Shown: positions 48,148-57,287, numbered from the stretch's first letter. The stretch: DNA of 64,000 nt from Paraeggerthella hongkongensis (GCF_003726035.1 NZ_QICD01000009.1:27132-91131), one strand, 5' to 3'. Notes: generated by a model from the letters alone, not told the origin. Program-made: numbers and translations.

Positions 48148-48819
48148 TCACGCGCTCCAAAGATAACCGACTCCGCGAACCGTCTCCAAATGCTGCGCAA
48201 GGTCGGGCCCCAGCTTCGCGCGAACGCGGCGAACGTGAACGTCCACCGTACGGCTTCCCCCGTAGTAGTCGAAGCCCCACACGCGGCGCAGCAGGGCGTC
48301 GCGCGAATACGTGCGCCCGGGATGCGTGGCCAAAAACGCAAGGAGCGCGTATTCCAGATACGTCAGATCAAGCGGGTCGCCGCCTATCGTCACCTGGTAC
48401 GTGGCAAGGTTGATGGTCATGTTGTCAACCGCAAGAACATCGGAGGTGGTTCCCTCGTTTCCCGGCCACAACAGCTGACGAATGCGCGCGGCGCACTCGT
48501 CCGGCCCGGCGCCGTGCACCACGAAGTCGCTCTTCACCTGCACGGGAAGGCGAAAATCGGCCAGCTGATCCTCGTTTACGATGACCAGCAGCGAAGCCGT
48601 TCCCTCCTCCAGCATAAGCGATTCAACCTGAGACACGTTCGACAAAGAGCCGCTGCGAGCCTCGTAAACAACCAGGTCGCACGAAGCATGCTGCGAGAGC
48701 AGCTTTTTGAACTGCACGGACGAACCGGCCACAACCGCCACGTCCAAGCTTGAAAGGACCTGCTGGAACTTGTGGGCGTTGTCCAGGCTGTCGGCTATGA
48801 ATATGACGGTCTTTCTCAT
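48148..48819 (-). CDS. GlnR-like orphan OmpR-family regulator
   Basis: A 223-residue regulator with a degenerate receiver (residues 1-125) and an OmpR-type winged helix (about 130-222). The receiver has no normal phospho-acceptor Asp: the expected place reads CDLVVYEARSG. The DNA-binding part (LDLTYLEYALLAFLATHPGR, TYSRDALLRRVWGFDYYGGS, RTVDVHVRRVRAKLGPDL) closely recalls actinobacterial GlnR, which controls nitrogen genes without a sensor kinase. It follows glnA by 42 bp with no terminator, so they likely form one message. Assignment as GlnR is an inference from similarity and neighbourhood. Confidence 0.8.
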   Translation of the reverse strand: MRKTVIFIADSLDNAHKFQQVLSSLDVAVVAGSSVQFKKLLSQHASCDLVVYEARSGSLSNVSQVESLMLEEGTASLLVIVNEDQLADFRLPVQVKSDFVVHGAGPDECAARIRQLLWPGNEGTTSDVLAVDNMTINLATYQVTIGGDPLDLTYLEYALLAFLATHPGRTYSRDALLRRVWGFDYYGGSRTVDVHVRRVRAKLGPDLAQHLETVRGVGYLWSA

Positions 48820-48861
48820 AGAAAACCCCTCCGCTTCCCCGCGAACCGCACGGCGTCCATG

Positions 48862-50205
48862 CTACAGCACCGCCAGATACCGATCGCGCTCCCAAAGGGA
48901 AACATGGGCCAGGTAGTCGTTCCACTCGGCGCGCTTCGACGCCACCAGGTAGCCGTGAATGTGATCGCCGAGCGTCGTGCGCATGAGATCGGATGCAGCG
49001 AACAGCTCGATGGCCTCCCCCAAGCTTTCCGGAAGCGTTCGAACGCCGCGCTGCCGCAGGTCTTGACGCGAAAGCGCAAGAAGGCTCTGATCTTCAGCGG
49101 GATCGGGCAGTTCGAGCCCTTCCTCGATGCCCGCCAAGCCGGCGGCCAGCATGACCGCGAACGCCAGGTACGGATTCGCGCCGGGATCGGGGCTGCGCAG
49201 CTCCAAGCGGCACGCCATCTCGCGATTCGGACGGTACCCCGGCACGCGGACCAGCGTCGAGCGATTCGCGCGCGCCCAGGAGAGGTAGATGGGAGCTTCC
49301 CCGCCCGCCACCAGGCGCTTGTAGGAATTCACATGCTGGTTGGTGATCGCACAGAATTCGGGCGCGTACTTCAAGAGCCCGGCAAGGTAGTGCTTGGCAA
49401 CCCTCGACAGCCCGTAGCCCTGCGAATCGGAGGGATCGAAAAACGCATTGTTGCCGTCGAGGTCGAACAGGCTCTGATGCACGTGCATGCCGCTGCCCGG
49501 CTGGTCGGCCATGGGCTTGGGCATGAACGACGCGTACACGCCGTGCTTCATGGCGATCTCTTTGACGACCAGCTTATAGGTCATGACGGCGTCGGCCATG
49601 GACAGGGCGTCGGTGAAGCGCAGGTCGATCTCGTGCTGGGACGGGCCGTTCTCGTGGTGCGAGTATTCCACGGGGATGCCCATCTTCTCAAGCGTGAGCA
49701 CGGTGTCGCGGCGCAAATCGGACGCGTAGTCGAGGCTGGTCAGATCGAAGTAGCCCCCTCGATCGAGCACCTCGGTGCCTTCGGCGTCCTTGAAATAGTA
49801 GAACTCCAGCTCGGGTCCCACGTTGAACACGTACCCCATATCCTGGGCCTTCGCCACGGTGCGCGCAAGCACGTGACGAGGATCCCCTTCGAAAGGCGTG
49901 CCGTCGGGCGTGCGGATATCGCAGAACATGCGCCCCACCGCATTGGCCTCGGGGCGCCAGGGAAGCACCTGGAACGTCGAGGCGTCCGGATAGGCCAGCA
50001 TGTCCGATTCCTGCGTGCGGCAGAAGCCCTCGATGCAACTGCCGTCGAAACCCATGCCGTCCGCGAACGCATCCTCCAGCTCGCTGGGAATGACGGCGAA
50101 CGATTTCACGGTGCCCAAAACGTCGGTGAACCAGAACCGGACGAAGTGAACGTCGCGGCCCTTGATGGTCTTCAAGACGAAATCCTGCTGGGGGTTCGCG
50201 GTCAT
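48862..50205 (-). CDS. glnA: Glutamine synthetase type I
   Basis: A 447-residue GSI that makes glutamine from glutamate, ammonia and ATP. Motifs: MGFDGSCIEGFCRTQESDML, VGPELEFYYF (metal Glu), NGPSQHEIDLRFTDAL, GSGMHVHQSLFD, and ANRSTLVRVPGYRP plus ELRSPDPGANPYLAFAVMLA. The adenylylated Tyr of the GSI-beta class is not present (the region reads LELPDPAEDQSLLALSR), and length fits the shorter GSI-alpha. I use ATG 50205 (AAGGAAGG upstream); the alternative GTG 50211 only adds two residues. Confidence 0.95.
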   Translation of the reverse strand: MTANPQQDFVLKTIKGRDVHFVRFWFTDVLGTVKSFAVIPSELEDAFADGMGFDGSCIEGFCRTQESDMLAYPDASTFQVLPWRPEANAVGRMFCDIRTPDGTPFEGDPRHVLARTVAKAQDMGYVFNVGPELEFYYFKDAEGTEVLDRGGYFDLTSLDYASDLRRDTVLTLEKMGIPVEYSHHENGPSQHEIDLRFTDALSMADAVMTYKLVVKEIAMKHGVYASFMPKPMADQPGSGMHVHQSLFDLDGNNAFFDPSDSQGYGLSRVAKHYLAGLLKYAPEFCAITNQHVNSYKRLVAGGEAPIYLSWARANRSTLVRVPGYRPNREMACRLELRSPDPGANPYLAFAVMLAAGLAGIEEGLELPDPAEDQSLLALSRQDLRQRGVRTLPESLGEAIELFAASDLMRTTLGDHIHGYLVASKRAEWNDYLAHVSLWERDRYLAVL

Positions 50206-50227
50206 ACGCACCTTCCTTGCTCGTCGT

Positions 50228-50246
50228 CCGCCGCTCGACGCGGCGG
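50228..50246 (-). promoter_or_regulatory. GC hairpin in the glnA leader
   Basis: A 7-bp GC-only stem (50228-50234 with 50240-50246) with a 5-nt loop sits about 15 nt before the glnA Shine-Dalgarno. It could influence translation or simply be GC-rich leader. Confidence 0.35.
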
Positions 50247-50268
50247 CTCCCTTTTTGCCGGCTACTTT

Positions 50269-50299
50269 ATTATACTGCCGCTTGTTGCAAGCGCGTTAC
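50269..50299 (-). promoter_or_regulatory. glnA promoter with GlnR-type box
   Basis: On the minus strand a perfect TATAAT (50269-50274) lacks a good -35. In its place is GTAAC-N6-GCAAC (50284-50299), which fits the known GlnR half-site gTnAC-N6-GaAAC with one mismatch. An activator-dependent nitrogen-controlled promoter is the simplest reading. Confidence 0.6.
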
Positions 50300-50386
50300 G
50301 CAGAAACGCCCGGATACCTCGCCGAATCTCCATCGAGGCGGCTGCCCTGCTCCGCTCTCGGCAACAGGCGAGCTGGCGCGGCGCCC

Positions 50387-50421
50387 GCGAACGCGAACGC
50401 GAACGCGAACGCGAACGCGAA
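50387..50421. repeat. Hexanucleotide tandem repeat GCGAAC, 5.8 units
   Basis: Five perfect units and a partial sixth of GCGAAC. It is outside any supported gene. Such a run is prone to slippage and would change spacing, not coding, here. Confidence 0.9.
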
Positions 50422-50473
50422 AAAGGAGGGTCTCGCGCACGGCGAAGGCAAAAACACGCGAGAGGCCTCGTTC

Positions 50474-50616
50474 CTGCTGAAAAATTGCGTTTGCGAACGA
50501 TTCCGAGCACCTTTTATATTATAAGTTATTTCATAATTGTACATAATCCCTGCTCACAAAGATGCGACCTTGATTATGTTCGAAAAAGATCATTCGCAAA
50601 CGCGATTTTTCAGCAG
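50474..50616. repeat. 143-bp AT-rich element with 24-bp terminal inverted repeats
   Basis: Ends 50474-50497 and 50593-50616 are reverse complements at 23 of 24 positions (CTGCTGAAAAAT and so on); weaker similarity continues about 12 bp outside. The interior is strikingly AT-rich (runs such as TTATATTATAAGTTATTTC) compared with the genome. This fits a miniature inverted-repeat element or a structured regulatory region. Confidence 0.7.
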
Positions 50617-50911
50617 AAACCGAGCCATCGGAGCGATTTTCGCATTCCAGACGGTAGCGCGGTAGCCGCCCCATGCGTTCGGCCTCGCTGACGATCCAAG
50701 CGGTCTCCCATCCCGCATCGACGGCATCCGCGCAGCGCGATCCCCCTGCGCGAACCAAGCTCCGGACCAAGCCGGGCGGCCGTTCGCCCAACGACCGCCG
50801 AACGACACGCCTCGATGACGAATCGCCGGCGGACGGGCCTCCCCGCGCGAAACGTACAGCGTGCATGGTACACTCAAGCCATCGGACAAGCCACCAACCA
50901 GGAGGTGCCGC

Positions 50912-51400
50912 ATGAAATTCACCAACATCCTCGTGCCGTTCGACACGTCGGAGCATGCCCTGCGCGCGCTCGAAATCGCAAAGGGCCTTGCCGAGGAAGA
51001 TCCCGCCATCAAGCTGCATGTCATCGACGTCATGTACGTATCCGAGTTCCCGCCCGCAATGGGCCTTGACGCGAACCCGTACGAAAGCCTTCCCGAGCCC
51101 ATCATCGACCCCAGCACATACGACAAGCTGGTTGAAAACGCCTGCGCGCGCGAGAAGGCCAACATGGACAAGGCCATCGGCTCTATGCTGGACGGCCTGC
51201 CCAACGACGTGACCGTTATCGCCGTGAACGAACCGTCCGTGGTCGACGGCATCAACGGCTACGCACGCGACCACGGCTGCGACCTCATCGTGATGGGATC
51301 GCGCGGGCTCGGCGTACTGCGCGGCATGCTGGGCAGCGTGAGCTACGGCGTGCTGCGCTCGGCCGAGATCCCCGTGCTGGTGGCAAAAGACGCTGAATAG
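50912..51400 (+). CDS. Universal stress protein
   Basis: A 162-residue UspA-fold protein. It begins with the family strand MKFTNILVPFDTSEHALRAL and ends with the ATP-loop GCDLIVMGSRGLGVLRGMLG followed by SVSYGVLRSAEIPVLVAK, matching the G-2x-G-9x-G-S/T pattern of ATP-binding members. The start ATG is preceded by AGGAGGT. It stands alone between glnA and the glycosyltransferase cluster. What stress or ligand it answers to is unknown. Confidence 0.92.
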   Translation: MKFTNILVPFDTSEHALRALEIAKGLAEEDPAIKLHVIDVMYVSEFPPAMGLDANPYESLPEPIIDPSTYDKLVENACAREKANMDKAIGSMLDGLPNDVTVIAVNEPSVVDGINGYARDHGCDLIVMGSRGLGVLRGMLGSVSYGVLRSAEIPVLVAKDAE

Positions 51401-51472
51401 CTGACCGAATCGCATAGCTGCGCGGTGCCGCTTTCGCATGCGCTATACTTTCAAGCATCGAAAGGAGGGCGC

Positions 51473-52600
51473 ATGGCGAAGCGGCCCGCAAGCATTTGCG
51501 TCGTGGTGACGGCGCACAACGTAGAAGAGTGCCTCGGGGAATGCCTGGCTTCTCTTGCCGTGCAGACGTTCCCCGATTTCGAGGCCATCGTGGTGGAGGA
51601 CGGGTCAAGCGACGAAACCGCGCGCATCGCCGACGAATTCGCCCTGCAAGACGATCGCTTCCGCGTGGTTCATACGCCCAATCTAGGAGCCGCCGGCGCT
51701 CGCAACCACGGCCTTGGCCTTGTGGAATCTCCCCATTTCATGCTGCTCGACGGCGACGACGTGTTTCTGCCAACCATGCTGGAAGCCCTGCATGGCCAAG
51801 CGATACGTTGCAAGGCCGACGTTGTCGTATGCGACATCGTGCAGTTCGATCACAAGTCGAGGGAACGCACCGCCGCCCCTTGGGCGCTCAAGGAAAGCCA
51901 ACTTCCCAACCTTGCCGAAACCCCCTCGTTCTCATGGCGAGACGTGCCCGGAAACGTGTTCGCGGCGTTCATGGGCTGGCCGTGGGACAAGCTCTACCGC
52001 ACGGCTTTCGCGCGCTCCGCAGGTTTGAGCTTTCCCGACGATCTATCCAATAGCGAGGACATGCTGTTCACCTACCAGGCCATAATCCTGGCGCAGCGCA
52101 TCGCCGTAGTCAACGAAGTGCTCATCGAGCACCGCATAGGACGCGGCGGGTCGGTATCCAACTCGCGCACGCGAGACCCTTTCGCTTTCTACGAGGGGCT
52201 ATGCCGCATGAAGCGCTTTTTGCAGGAACTGCCCGATGACGCATGGCAAAGCCTTCGCCAACCTTACCTCAACTGGGCGCTCGACTGGACGCTTTGGAAC
52301 ATCGAAACCATGACGGATCAAGCCGTTCGCGCCAAGCTGGCGCAGCGGCTCGGCGCGAACGGCTTTCCCGAACTGGAGCTGGCCGAGCACAAGCCCGCCT
52401 ATTTCACCGGCTACCCGCGGAACATGGCGCGCTACGCCTCCGTCCTGAGCGACTGGTCGGACGACAGCCCCGATCAAGGACCGTTTGGCCCTTTGGCCAG
52501 CCTTCCCTACGGAAAATTCAAGCCCTGGTGCCAAGCGAGCCCCCTTGAGAAACTCGCCATAAAAAGACGGTTGCGCAGGGCGCGCCCCACGGAATGGTAG
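51473..52600 (+). CDS. Family 2 glycosyltransferase
   Basis: A 375-residue GT-A enzyme. The nucleotide-sugar fold is ICVVVTAHNVEECLGECLAS, DFEAIVVEDGSSDETARIAD, and the DxD-type FMLLDGDDVFLPTMLEAL. After about residue 225 there is a helical C-terminal part with Trp/Arg-rich end. No membrane segment. A TATACT element (51444-51449) and AAAGGAGG precede the ATG. It faces a second GT2 gene that reads toward it, and both probably act on the same surface glycan; donor and acceptor are not known. Confidence 0.92.
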   Translation: MAKRPASICVVVTAHNVEECLGECLASLAVQTFPDFEAIVVEDGSSDETARIADEFALQDDRFRVVHTPNLGAAGARNHGLGLVESPHFMLLDGDDVFLPTMLEALHGQAIRCKADVVVCDIVQFDHKSRERTAAPWALKESQLPNLAETPSFSWRDVPGNVFAAFMGWPWDKLYRTAFARSAGLSFPDDLSNSEDMLFTYQAIILAQRIAVVNEVLIEHRIGRGGSVSNSRTRDPFAFYEGLCRMKRFLQELPDDAWQSLRQPYLNWALDWTLWNIETMTDQAVRAKLAQRLGANGFPELELAEHKPAYFTGYPRNMARYASVLSDWSDDSPDQGPFGPLASLPYGKFKPWCQASPLEKLAIKRRLRRARPTEW

Positions 52601-52613
52601 AACGAAGCGCTCG

Positions 52614-53663
52614 CTATCCCTGCTCGCTCTTTTTCGCCTGGGGCAAGATCACGCGACTTTTCACCCAGCTGGGAAACGCGAGGAACAGTCGTCCCAGTCG
52701 ATACGTGCGCGACCCTTCGAGTTCGTCGTACACCCCTTTAAGGGCCTTGTGCAGCTCGAGGATATGCAAATCGAAATCGACGCGGTCCTGCAGGTTCAGC
52801 CCCTTGCGATAAGCATTCATGTCCGCTTCGGTAATCTCGAACAGGTAGCGGGCGGCAACTTCACACGTGTGGAAAACGCGCGCGGCGTACGCATCGCAGA
52901 AATCCGAGGAGCACTCGTTCGCATGATCCAAGATCCATGCGCGCAAGGTCTGCTGCGTACGGAACAACCCGTCGACGTTGCGCATGCTGAAGGCGGAAGT
53001 CATGGTAGATCCCTCGCGCATCCTGCGTCGATACAAAGGCTCGTTCAGAAACGCCGCGCGACGAGGCAGCGGCATGAGCTGCATGAGAAAGAGCAGATCC
53101 TCGTGAATGATTCCCTCGCGAAAACGCAAACCGGCGCCTTCGACAACCGATCGCCTGACGGCATACAGGCACGACGACGGCCGAAACGCTTCCGTCTTTT
53201 CGAATGCCACGTACAAATCGACTCCCGACATGACCCCATGGATGGATGTACGGCTCTCCTGATCCTCGTAGCGCGTACGCCTGAGCGTACGGTTCTCGTA
53301 AAAGGTTTGCGCCGCGAAGTAAAGCTGGTCCAAATCGTCGGCGTCAACTCTATCGGCAACGACTTGCAGCGCATCGTCGCGATAATAGTCGTCGGAATCA
53401 AGGAACAGAACGTACTCCCCCGACGCATGAAGCAGGCCCACGTTGCGTGCGGCGGACTGCCCGGCGTTTTCGGGCTGCTTAAAAAACACGAAGCGCGCAT
53501 CGTCTCCCGCGCAGCGCTTTGCAACCTGCAGCGTTGCATCCGTGGAAGCGTCGTCCACCACGATGGCCTCGAAATCGCAATACGTCTGACGTTTCAGCGA
53601 CTCGATGCAATCGGCAACGTAAGGTTCCACGTTGTAGGCGGCGACGATGACGGAAAACTTCAT
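52614..53663 (-). CDS. Family 2 glycosyltransferase
   Basis: A 349-residue GT-A enzyme: FSVIVAAYNVEPYVADCIES, DFEAIVVDDASTDATLQVAK, AARNVGLLHASGEYVLFLDS and DDYYRDDAL. The C-terminal 130 residues are helical, ending RLFLAFPSWVKSRVILPQAK. It is the only gene of the cluster on the minus strand. ATG 53663 is the natural family start; the 12 codons upstream have no support. The first 45 residues resemble those of the neighbouring GT2, so the pair may derive from a duplication. Confidence 0.91.
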   Translation of the reverse strand: MKFSVIVAAYNVEPYVADCIESLKRQTYCDFEAIVVDDASTDATLQVAKRCAGDDARFVFFKQPENAGQSAARNVGLLHASGEYVLFLDSDDYYRDDALQVVADRVDADDLDQLYFAAQTFYENRTLRRTRYEDQESRTSIHGVMSGVDLYVAFEKTEAFRPSSCLYAVRRSVVEGAGLRFREGIIHEDLLFLMQLMPLPRRAAFLNEPLYRRRMREGSTMTSAFSMRNVDGLFRTQQTLRAWILDHANECSSDFCDAYAARVFHTCEVAARYLFEITEADMNAYRKGLNLQDRVDFDLHILELHKALKGVYDELEGSRTYRLGRLFLAFPSWVKSRVILPQAKKSEQG

Positions 53664-53724
53664 AGGAGCAAGCCCTTTCCCTGGGAGCGACTCGACCATT
53701 ATAGCGAACGCGAAGCCCTGCGAT

Positions 53725-53730
53725 TATAAT
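53725..53730 (+). promoter_or_regulatory. TATAAT element before the large membrane protein gene
   Basis: A perfect -10 with a poor -35. It overlaps the ATG at 53729, so a message from here would begin near 53737 and could not use that ATG; this is why I moved the start of the next gene to GTG 53768. Confidence 0.5.
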
Positions 53731-53767
53731 GGTCGGACACCTCCATCTCAAGCGAACAGGACCCTTC

Positions 53768-55930
53768 GTGAAGAACACCCGCGTACCCGCCCTGGCCTTC
53801 GGCTTCGGCGCCGCTCTCGTGCTGACCACGTTTGCGTTTCTCTATCTAAACCTGGAAAGTATCGAAGCCGATGCGGGGGCGAGCGAGTTCTTCCTCTCCT
53901 GCGCGGAAAGACTCGCCCTCGGGCGCAACCTGGCCCTCGTCGGCATAGGCCTAGCCGCAGGAACGGCCGCGGCATCGACGGTCTTCCTGCATAGGAAGCG
54001 CTGCCTCGAGCTCCTATACGCGTTTCGCTGGCCTATTGCGATCGGAGCGATTGCAATCGGGACCTGCCTGGGAATATCGGGCTCGTCGCTTGGCATGTGG
54101 TACGACGGGGGTGGATGGGACGGGACCCTGTTCGGAACCGCGCGCTCATGCCGTTCGGACGAATTCCTGGTCAACACGCCCATGGCATTCGCACAAGGCT
54201 TCAACGACTCGGGAGCATGGCCTTATTTCGGGGAGACGTTTCGAGGCGCAACGAGCGACATGTTCATCGTATACGGGCAGCCCGTTGCCGACCCAGCCGT
54301 GATCTTTCGACCCTTCCATTGGGGCTACCTGCTGCTCGGAGCAGAACGAGGTCTTGCCTTTTTCTGGTGCGCACGCGTAGTCATGCTGCTCATGTGCACG
54401 TTCGAAGTGGGAATGCTCGTTGCTCGGCAACGCCGAGGCTTAGCGTGCGGGCTCGCACTGCTGGTGACGTTCGCGCCGGTTATCAACTGGTGGCTGGATG
54501 TCAACGGCTACGTAGAGATGATCGTGTCGTGCGAGATCATGCTGCTTATCATCGCCGGATACCTGAAAACAACCTCTTACCGGGTGCGCATCGCATTGGG
54601 CCTGCCGTTCGTCATATGCGGAGGATGCTTCGTCCTCACGTTCTACCCGGCTCTTCAGGTGCCTATGGCGTATCTTTTCTTCACGATGGCAGCCGTCTAC
54701 ATCGCCCTGCATTGGCGGGAGGCCCGCCTGAGCCGCAAGGACGCGCTTATCGTTGGAGGGTTCTTCCTTCTGTTCTGCGTCGGCATGGCCTACGTGTTCG
54801 GAAAGTCATGGGACACCGTGCAGGCGGTCCTGAACACCGCCTACCCAGGCCATCGAGCCGACTGCGGCGGCGGGGCCCTGCCCTTGCTAGCTCAATACCC
54901 CCTAGACGCGCTCACTCCCTTGCGGTCCTTCGCCGACAGTCTGCGCATCGACGCCTTCGCGTCGGTCTACGACTTCTTCCCCCTGGGCATCCTCGTCTCG
55001 CTCTGGGTGGTGCTCAAGGAGGGGAGACGCGATGCGTATCTCATCGCGCTGCTGGCGCTGAACGCGTTTCTAGGATGGTATTGTTTCGCGGGCTTTCCCG
55101 AACCCCTCGCGAAGCTCACGCTCATGAGCTTGAGCACAGGCGGGCTGTACTCCAAAGCGTTCATCGTGTTCGGCCTGATCAACCTTCTCTTGCTCATACG
55201 GGGCCTCGCCCTTTTGAAAGCCCGGCCCACCCGCGCGGCGGCAACGGCCGTAGCAATCGTTGCCGGCGGCGCGATCATGGCGGGATCGGCCGCAGCGTTT
55301 CCCTGGTTCTACAACACCGCGGCCTTCGCCGCATGCGCGCTCGTGCTGATCGGAGGAATGTACCTGCTGCTGCGCCGCGCAGATGGAGCGGACGGGGCCC
55401 TTGCAACCTACCTGGCGACGCTCGCGTTGTTCATGGGCGTGATGGTGAACCCTGTGCAAATAGGAGCTGGACCCATTTTGGAGAACGAAACGCGCGAAGC
55501 CGTAGCAGCGATCAACCAGGAGCGCCCCGATTCCGTCTGGGCCGTAACCGGCGACGACAGCTCCGCTTATGCCGACCTGGCGGCCACGAGCGGAGCTGCA
55601 GTCATCAACACGTGCAACGTCTATCCCAACTTGAGCCTATGGCGATCCTTCGATCCAGCGGGGTCCTACGACGACGTCTACAATCGCTACGCGCATATCT
55701 CCATAGAAGTCGTGCATGGCGAAACTCACTTCGGAGATGCCGCATTCGACAGCTTCACGCTGTACGTCAACCCTTCGGATATCCCGCTGCTGGGAGCGGA
55801 CTACCTGGTATCCACGCAGGAGCTCGGCGCGTTCTCGACCAACGAAGTGTCTTTTGCGTCCTTGGGCGAGGCCGTAAACGGGCGCACCATCTACGAAGTG
55901 CATCTGCAGGATCGAAGAAGCACGGGATAG
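53768..55930 (+). CDS. Large multi-spanning membrane protein, possible GT-C type
   Basis: A 720-residue integral membrane protein with about a dozen hydrophobic segments up to residue 580 and an extracytoplasmic C-terminal domain of about 140 residues (AINQERPDSVWAVTGDDSSA to HLQDRRSTG). The order (first membrane segment, then a conserved loop with GMWYDGGGWDGTLFGTARSC and DEFLVNTPMAFAQGF) resembles the actinobacterial glucosyltransferase-C-like DUF7657 group that uses lipid-linked sugars. No catalytic site is certain. Its place between GT2 and GT4 genes supports a role in glycan transfer outside the membrane. The GTG start has only a weak AGGA. Confidence 0.75.
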   Translation: MKNTRVPALAFGFGAALVLTTFAFLYLNLESIEADAGASEFFLSCAERLALGRNLALVGIGLAAGTAAASTVFLHRKRCLELLYAFRWPIAIGAIAIGTCLGISGSSLGMWYDGGGWDGTLFGTARSCRSDEFLVNTPMAFAQGFNDSGAWPYFGETFRGATSDMFIVYGQPVADPAVIFRPFHWGYLLLGAERGLAFFWCARVVMLLMCTFEVGMLVARQRRGLACGLALLVTFAPVINWWLDVNGYVEMIVSCEIMLLIIAGYLKTTSYRVRIALGLPFVICGGCFVLTFYPALQVPMAYLFFTMAAVYIALHWREARLSRKDALIVGGFFLLFCVGMAYVFGKSWDTVQAVLNTAYPGHRADCGGGALPLLAQYPLDALTPLRSFADSLRIDAFASVYDFFPLGILVSLWVVLKEGRRDAYLIALLALNAFLGWYCFAGFPEPLAKLTLMSLSTGGLYSKAFIVFGLINLLLLIRGLALLKARPTRAAATAVAIVAGGAIMAGSAAAFPWFYNTAAFAACALVLIGGMYLLLRRADGADGALATYLATLALFMGVMVNPVQIGAGPILENETREAVAAINQERPDSVWAVTGDDSSAYADLAATSGAAVINTCNVYPNLSLWRSFDPAGSYDDVYNRYAHISIEVVHGETHFGDAAFDSFTLYVNPSDIPLLGADYLVSTQELGAFSTNEVSFASLGEAVNGRTIYEVHLQDRRSTG

Positions 55931-55957
55931 CCCCGACGATTCTCGGCGCTCCTTTGC

Positions 55958-55963
55958 TATACT
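55958..55963 (+). promoter_or_regulatory. TATACT element just before the GT4 start codon
   Basis: The -10 ends seven bases before ATG 55971, and there is no Shine-Dalgarno between. Together this suggests a leaderless transcript; the -35 region is not recognisable. Confidence 0.4.
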
Positions 55964-55970
55964 TGCGCCC

Positions 55971-57287
55971 ATGGATACCACACAAAAACAAGCGCGCATG
56001 CGCAATCGCAAGCGCATCGCCGTCGTCACCATGGGCGTGAAGCTGGGCGACGAGACGCGCGGCTACACGCGATTCCGCTTCCTTTCGGATCTGCTCGTTC
56101 GCGAGGGGTTCGAAGTCGACCTCATCACGTCGTCGTTCCAGCATTGGGAGAAAGCGCATCGAGACTGCTCGAAGACGTGCTACCAGGATCTTCCGTACCG
56201 CATCGTGTTCATCGACGAGCCCGGGTACACGAAGAACCTGGACTTGGCGCGCATTCGCAGCCACCGCGTCGCCGCAAAGAACCTGCGCGCGCATTTTGAT
56301 CGCACGGCAGGCGAATACGACCTGATCTACGCCGAAATTCCCCCGAACGACGTCGCGCGCGCATGCGCCGAATGCGCCGACAAGATGGGGATCCCCTTCG
56401 TTGCCGACATCAACGACCTTTGGCCCGAGGCCATGCGCATGGTGGTGAACGTTCCGGTGGTGAGCGACATCGCGTTCTACCCGTTCGCACGCGATGCGCG
56501 GATCGTCTACCGCCTGCTGTCGGGAGCTGTGGGCACCTCCGACGAGTACGCCGCCCGCCCCGCCGCAGATCGAGAGCGACCCTACCCCAAAGCCACCGTA
56601 TACGTGGGAAACGACCTGGCCGCTTTCGACGAAGGCGCACGCGCTCATGCGCACGAGATCGTCAAGCCCGACGGCGAAGTGTGGGCAACCTACGCGGGAA
56701 CCCTGGGCGCCAGCTACGATTTGGCCACCTTGATCGAGGCATCGGCGCTTCTTGAGAAGGATCGTCTGGAGCACGCCGCCCGACATGCATCCGAGCGCAC
56801 CACGTACGGCCCGGCTCAAGAGCGGCCCCACCCGCCGGTGCGCGTGAAGATCCTGGGCGACGGGCCGGATCGCGCCAAGCTGGAGGCCCTTGCCAGCCAG
56901 TTGGAAGCGCCTGTCGACTTCCTGGGCTACCAGGACTACGCGAGCATGGCCGCATACCTGTGCGCATCCGACATCACGGTGAACTCGTTGGTGAAGTCGG
57001 CGGTCCAGAGTATCGTCACCAAGATCGGCGACTACCTGGCAAGCGGAAATCCCCTGATCAACACCGGATCGAGTCCGGAATTCCGCGCAAAGGTAAGCTC
57101 CGACGGAATCGGCCTCAACGTCGAAGCGGAAAACGCAGCCGCCCTTGCGCACGCCATGGGAGAACTGGCCGGCAACGCGTCGCTGCGCAAGATCATGGGC
57201 GCGCGCGGACGGGCCGTAGCCGAACGCGAATTCGACCAGCCGCAATCCTATCGGGAAATCGTAACCCTGCTGCGCAATTTGCTGTGA
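55971..57287 (+). CDS. Family 4 glycosyltransferase
   Basis: A 438-residue GT-B glycosyltransferase. The N-terminal lobe begins KRIAVVTMGVKLGDETRGYT and RFRFLSDLLVREGFEVDLIT; the donor lobe has WATYAGTLGASYDLATLIEA, VRVKILGDGPDRAKLEALAS and NSLVKSAVQSIVTKIGDYLA, with the E-x7-E-like region before NTGSSPEFRAKV. No membrane segments. It probably adds a sugar in the cytosol to a lipid-linked glycan. The neighbours give no specific donor. Confidence 0.9.
   Translation: MDTTQKQARMRNRKRIAVVTMGVKLGDETRGYTRFRFLSDLLVREGFEVDLITSSFQHWEKAHRDCSKTCYQDLPYRIVFIDEPGYTKNLDLARIRSHRVAAKNLRAHFDRTAGEYDLIYAEIPPNDVARACAECADKMGIPFVADINDLWPEAMRMVVNVPVVSDIAFYPFARDARIVYRLLSGAVGTSDEYAARPAADRERPYPKATVYVGNDLAAFDEGARAHAHEIVKPDGEVWATYAGTLGASYDLATLIEASALLEKDRLEHAARHASERTTYGPAQERPHPPVRVKILGDGPDRAKLEALASQLEAPVDFLGYQDYASMAAYLCASDITVNSLVKSAVQSIVTKIGDYLASGNPLINTGSSPEFRAKVSSDGIGLNVEAENAAALAHAMGELAGNASLRKIMGARGRAVAEREFDQPQSYREIVTLLRNLL

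Larger units (their letters stand above)
50300..50911. other. Intergenic region with simple repeat and AT-rich island
   Basis: About 600 bp between divergent glnA and the universal stress gene. It holds a GCGAAC hexamer repeat (50387-50421), an AT-rich island (about 50505-50590) framed by inverted repeats, and the upstream region of the stress gene. I see no supported gene. Confidence 0.6.

Noticed and set aside
54097..56040. A 647-codon frame overlapping the large membrane protein in another frame
   Set aside because: Arg/His-rich, no hydrophobic segments or motifs, whereas the other frame gives a coherent membrane protein.
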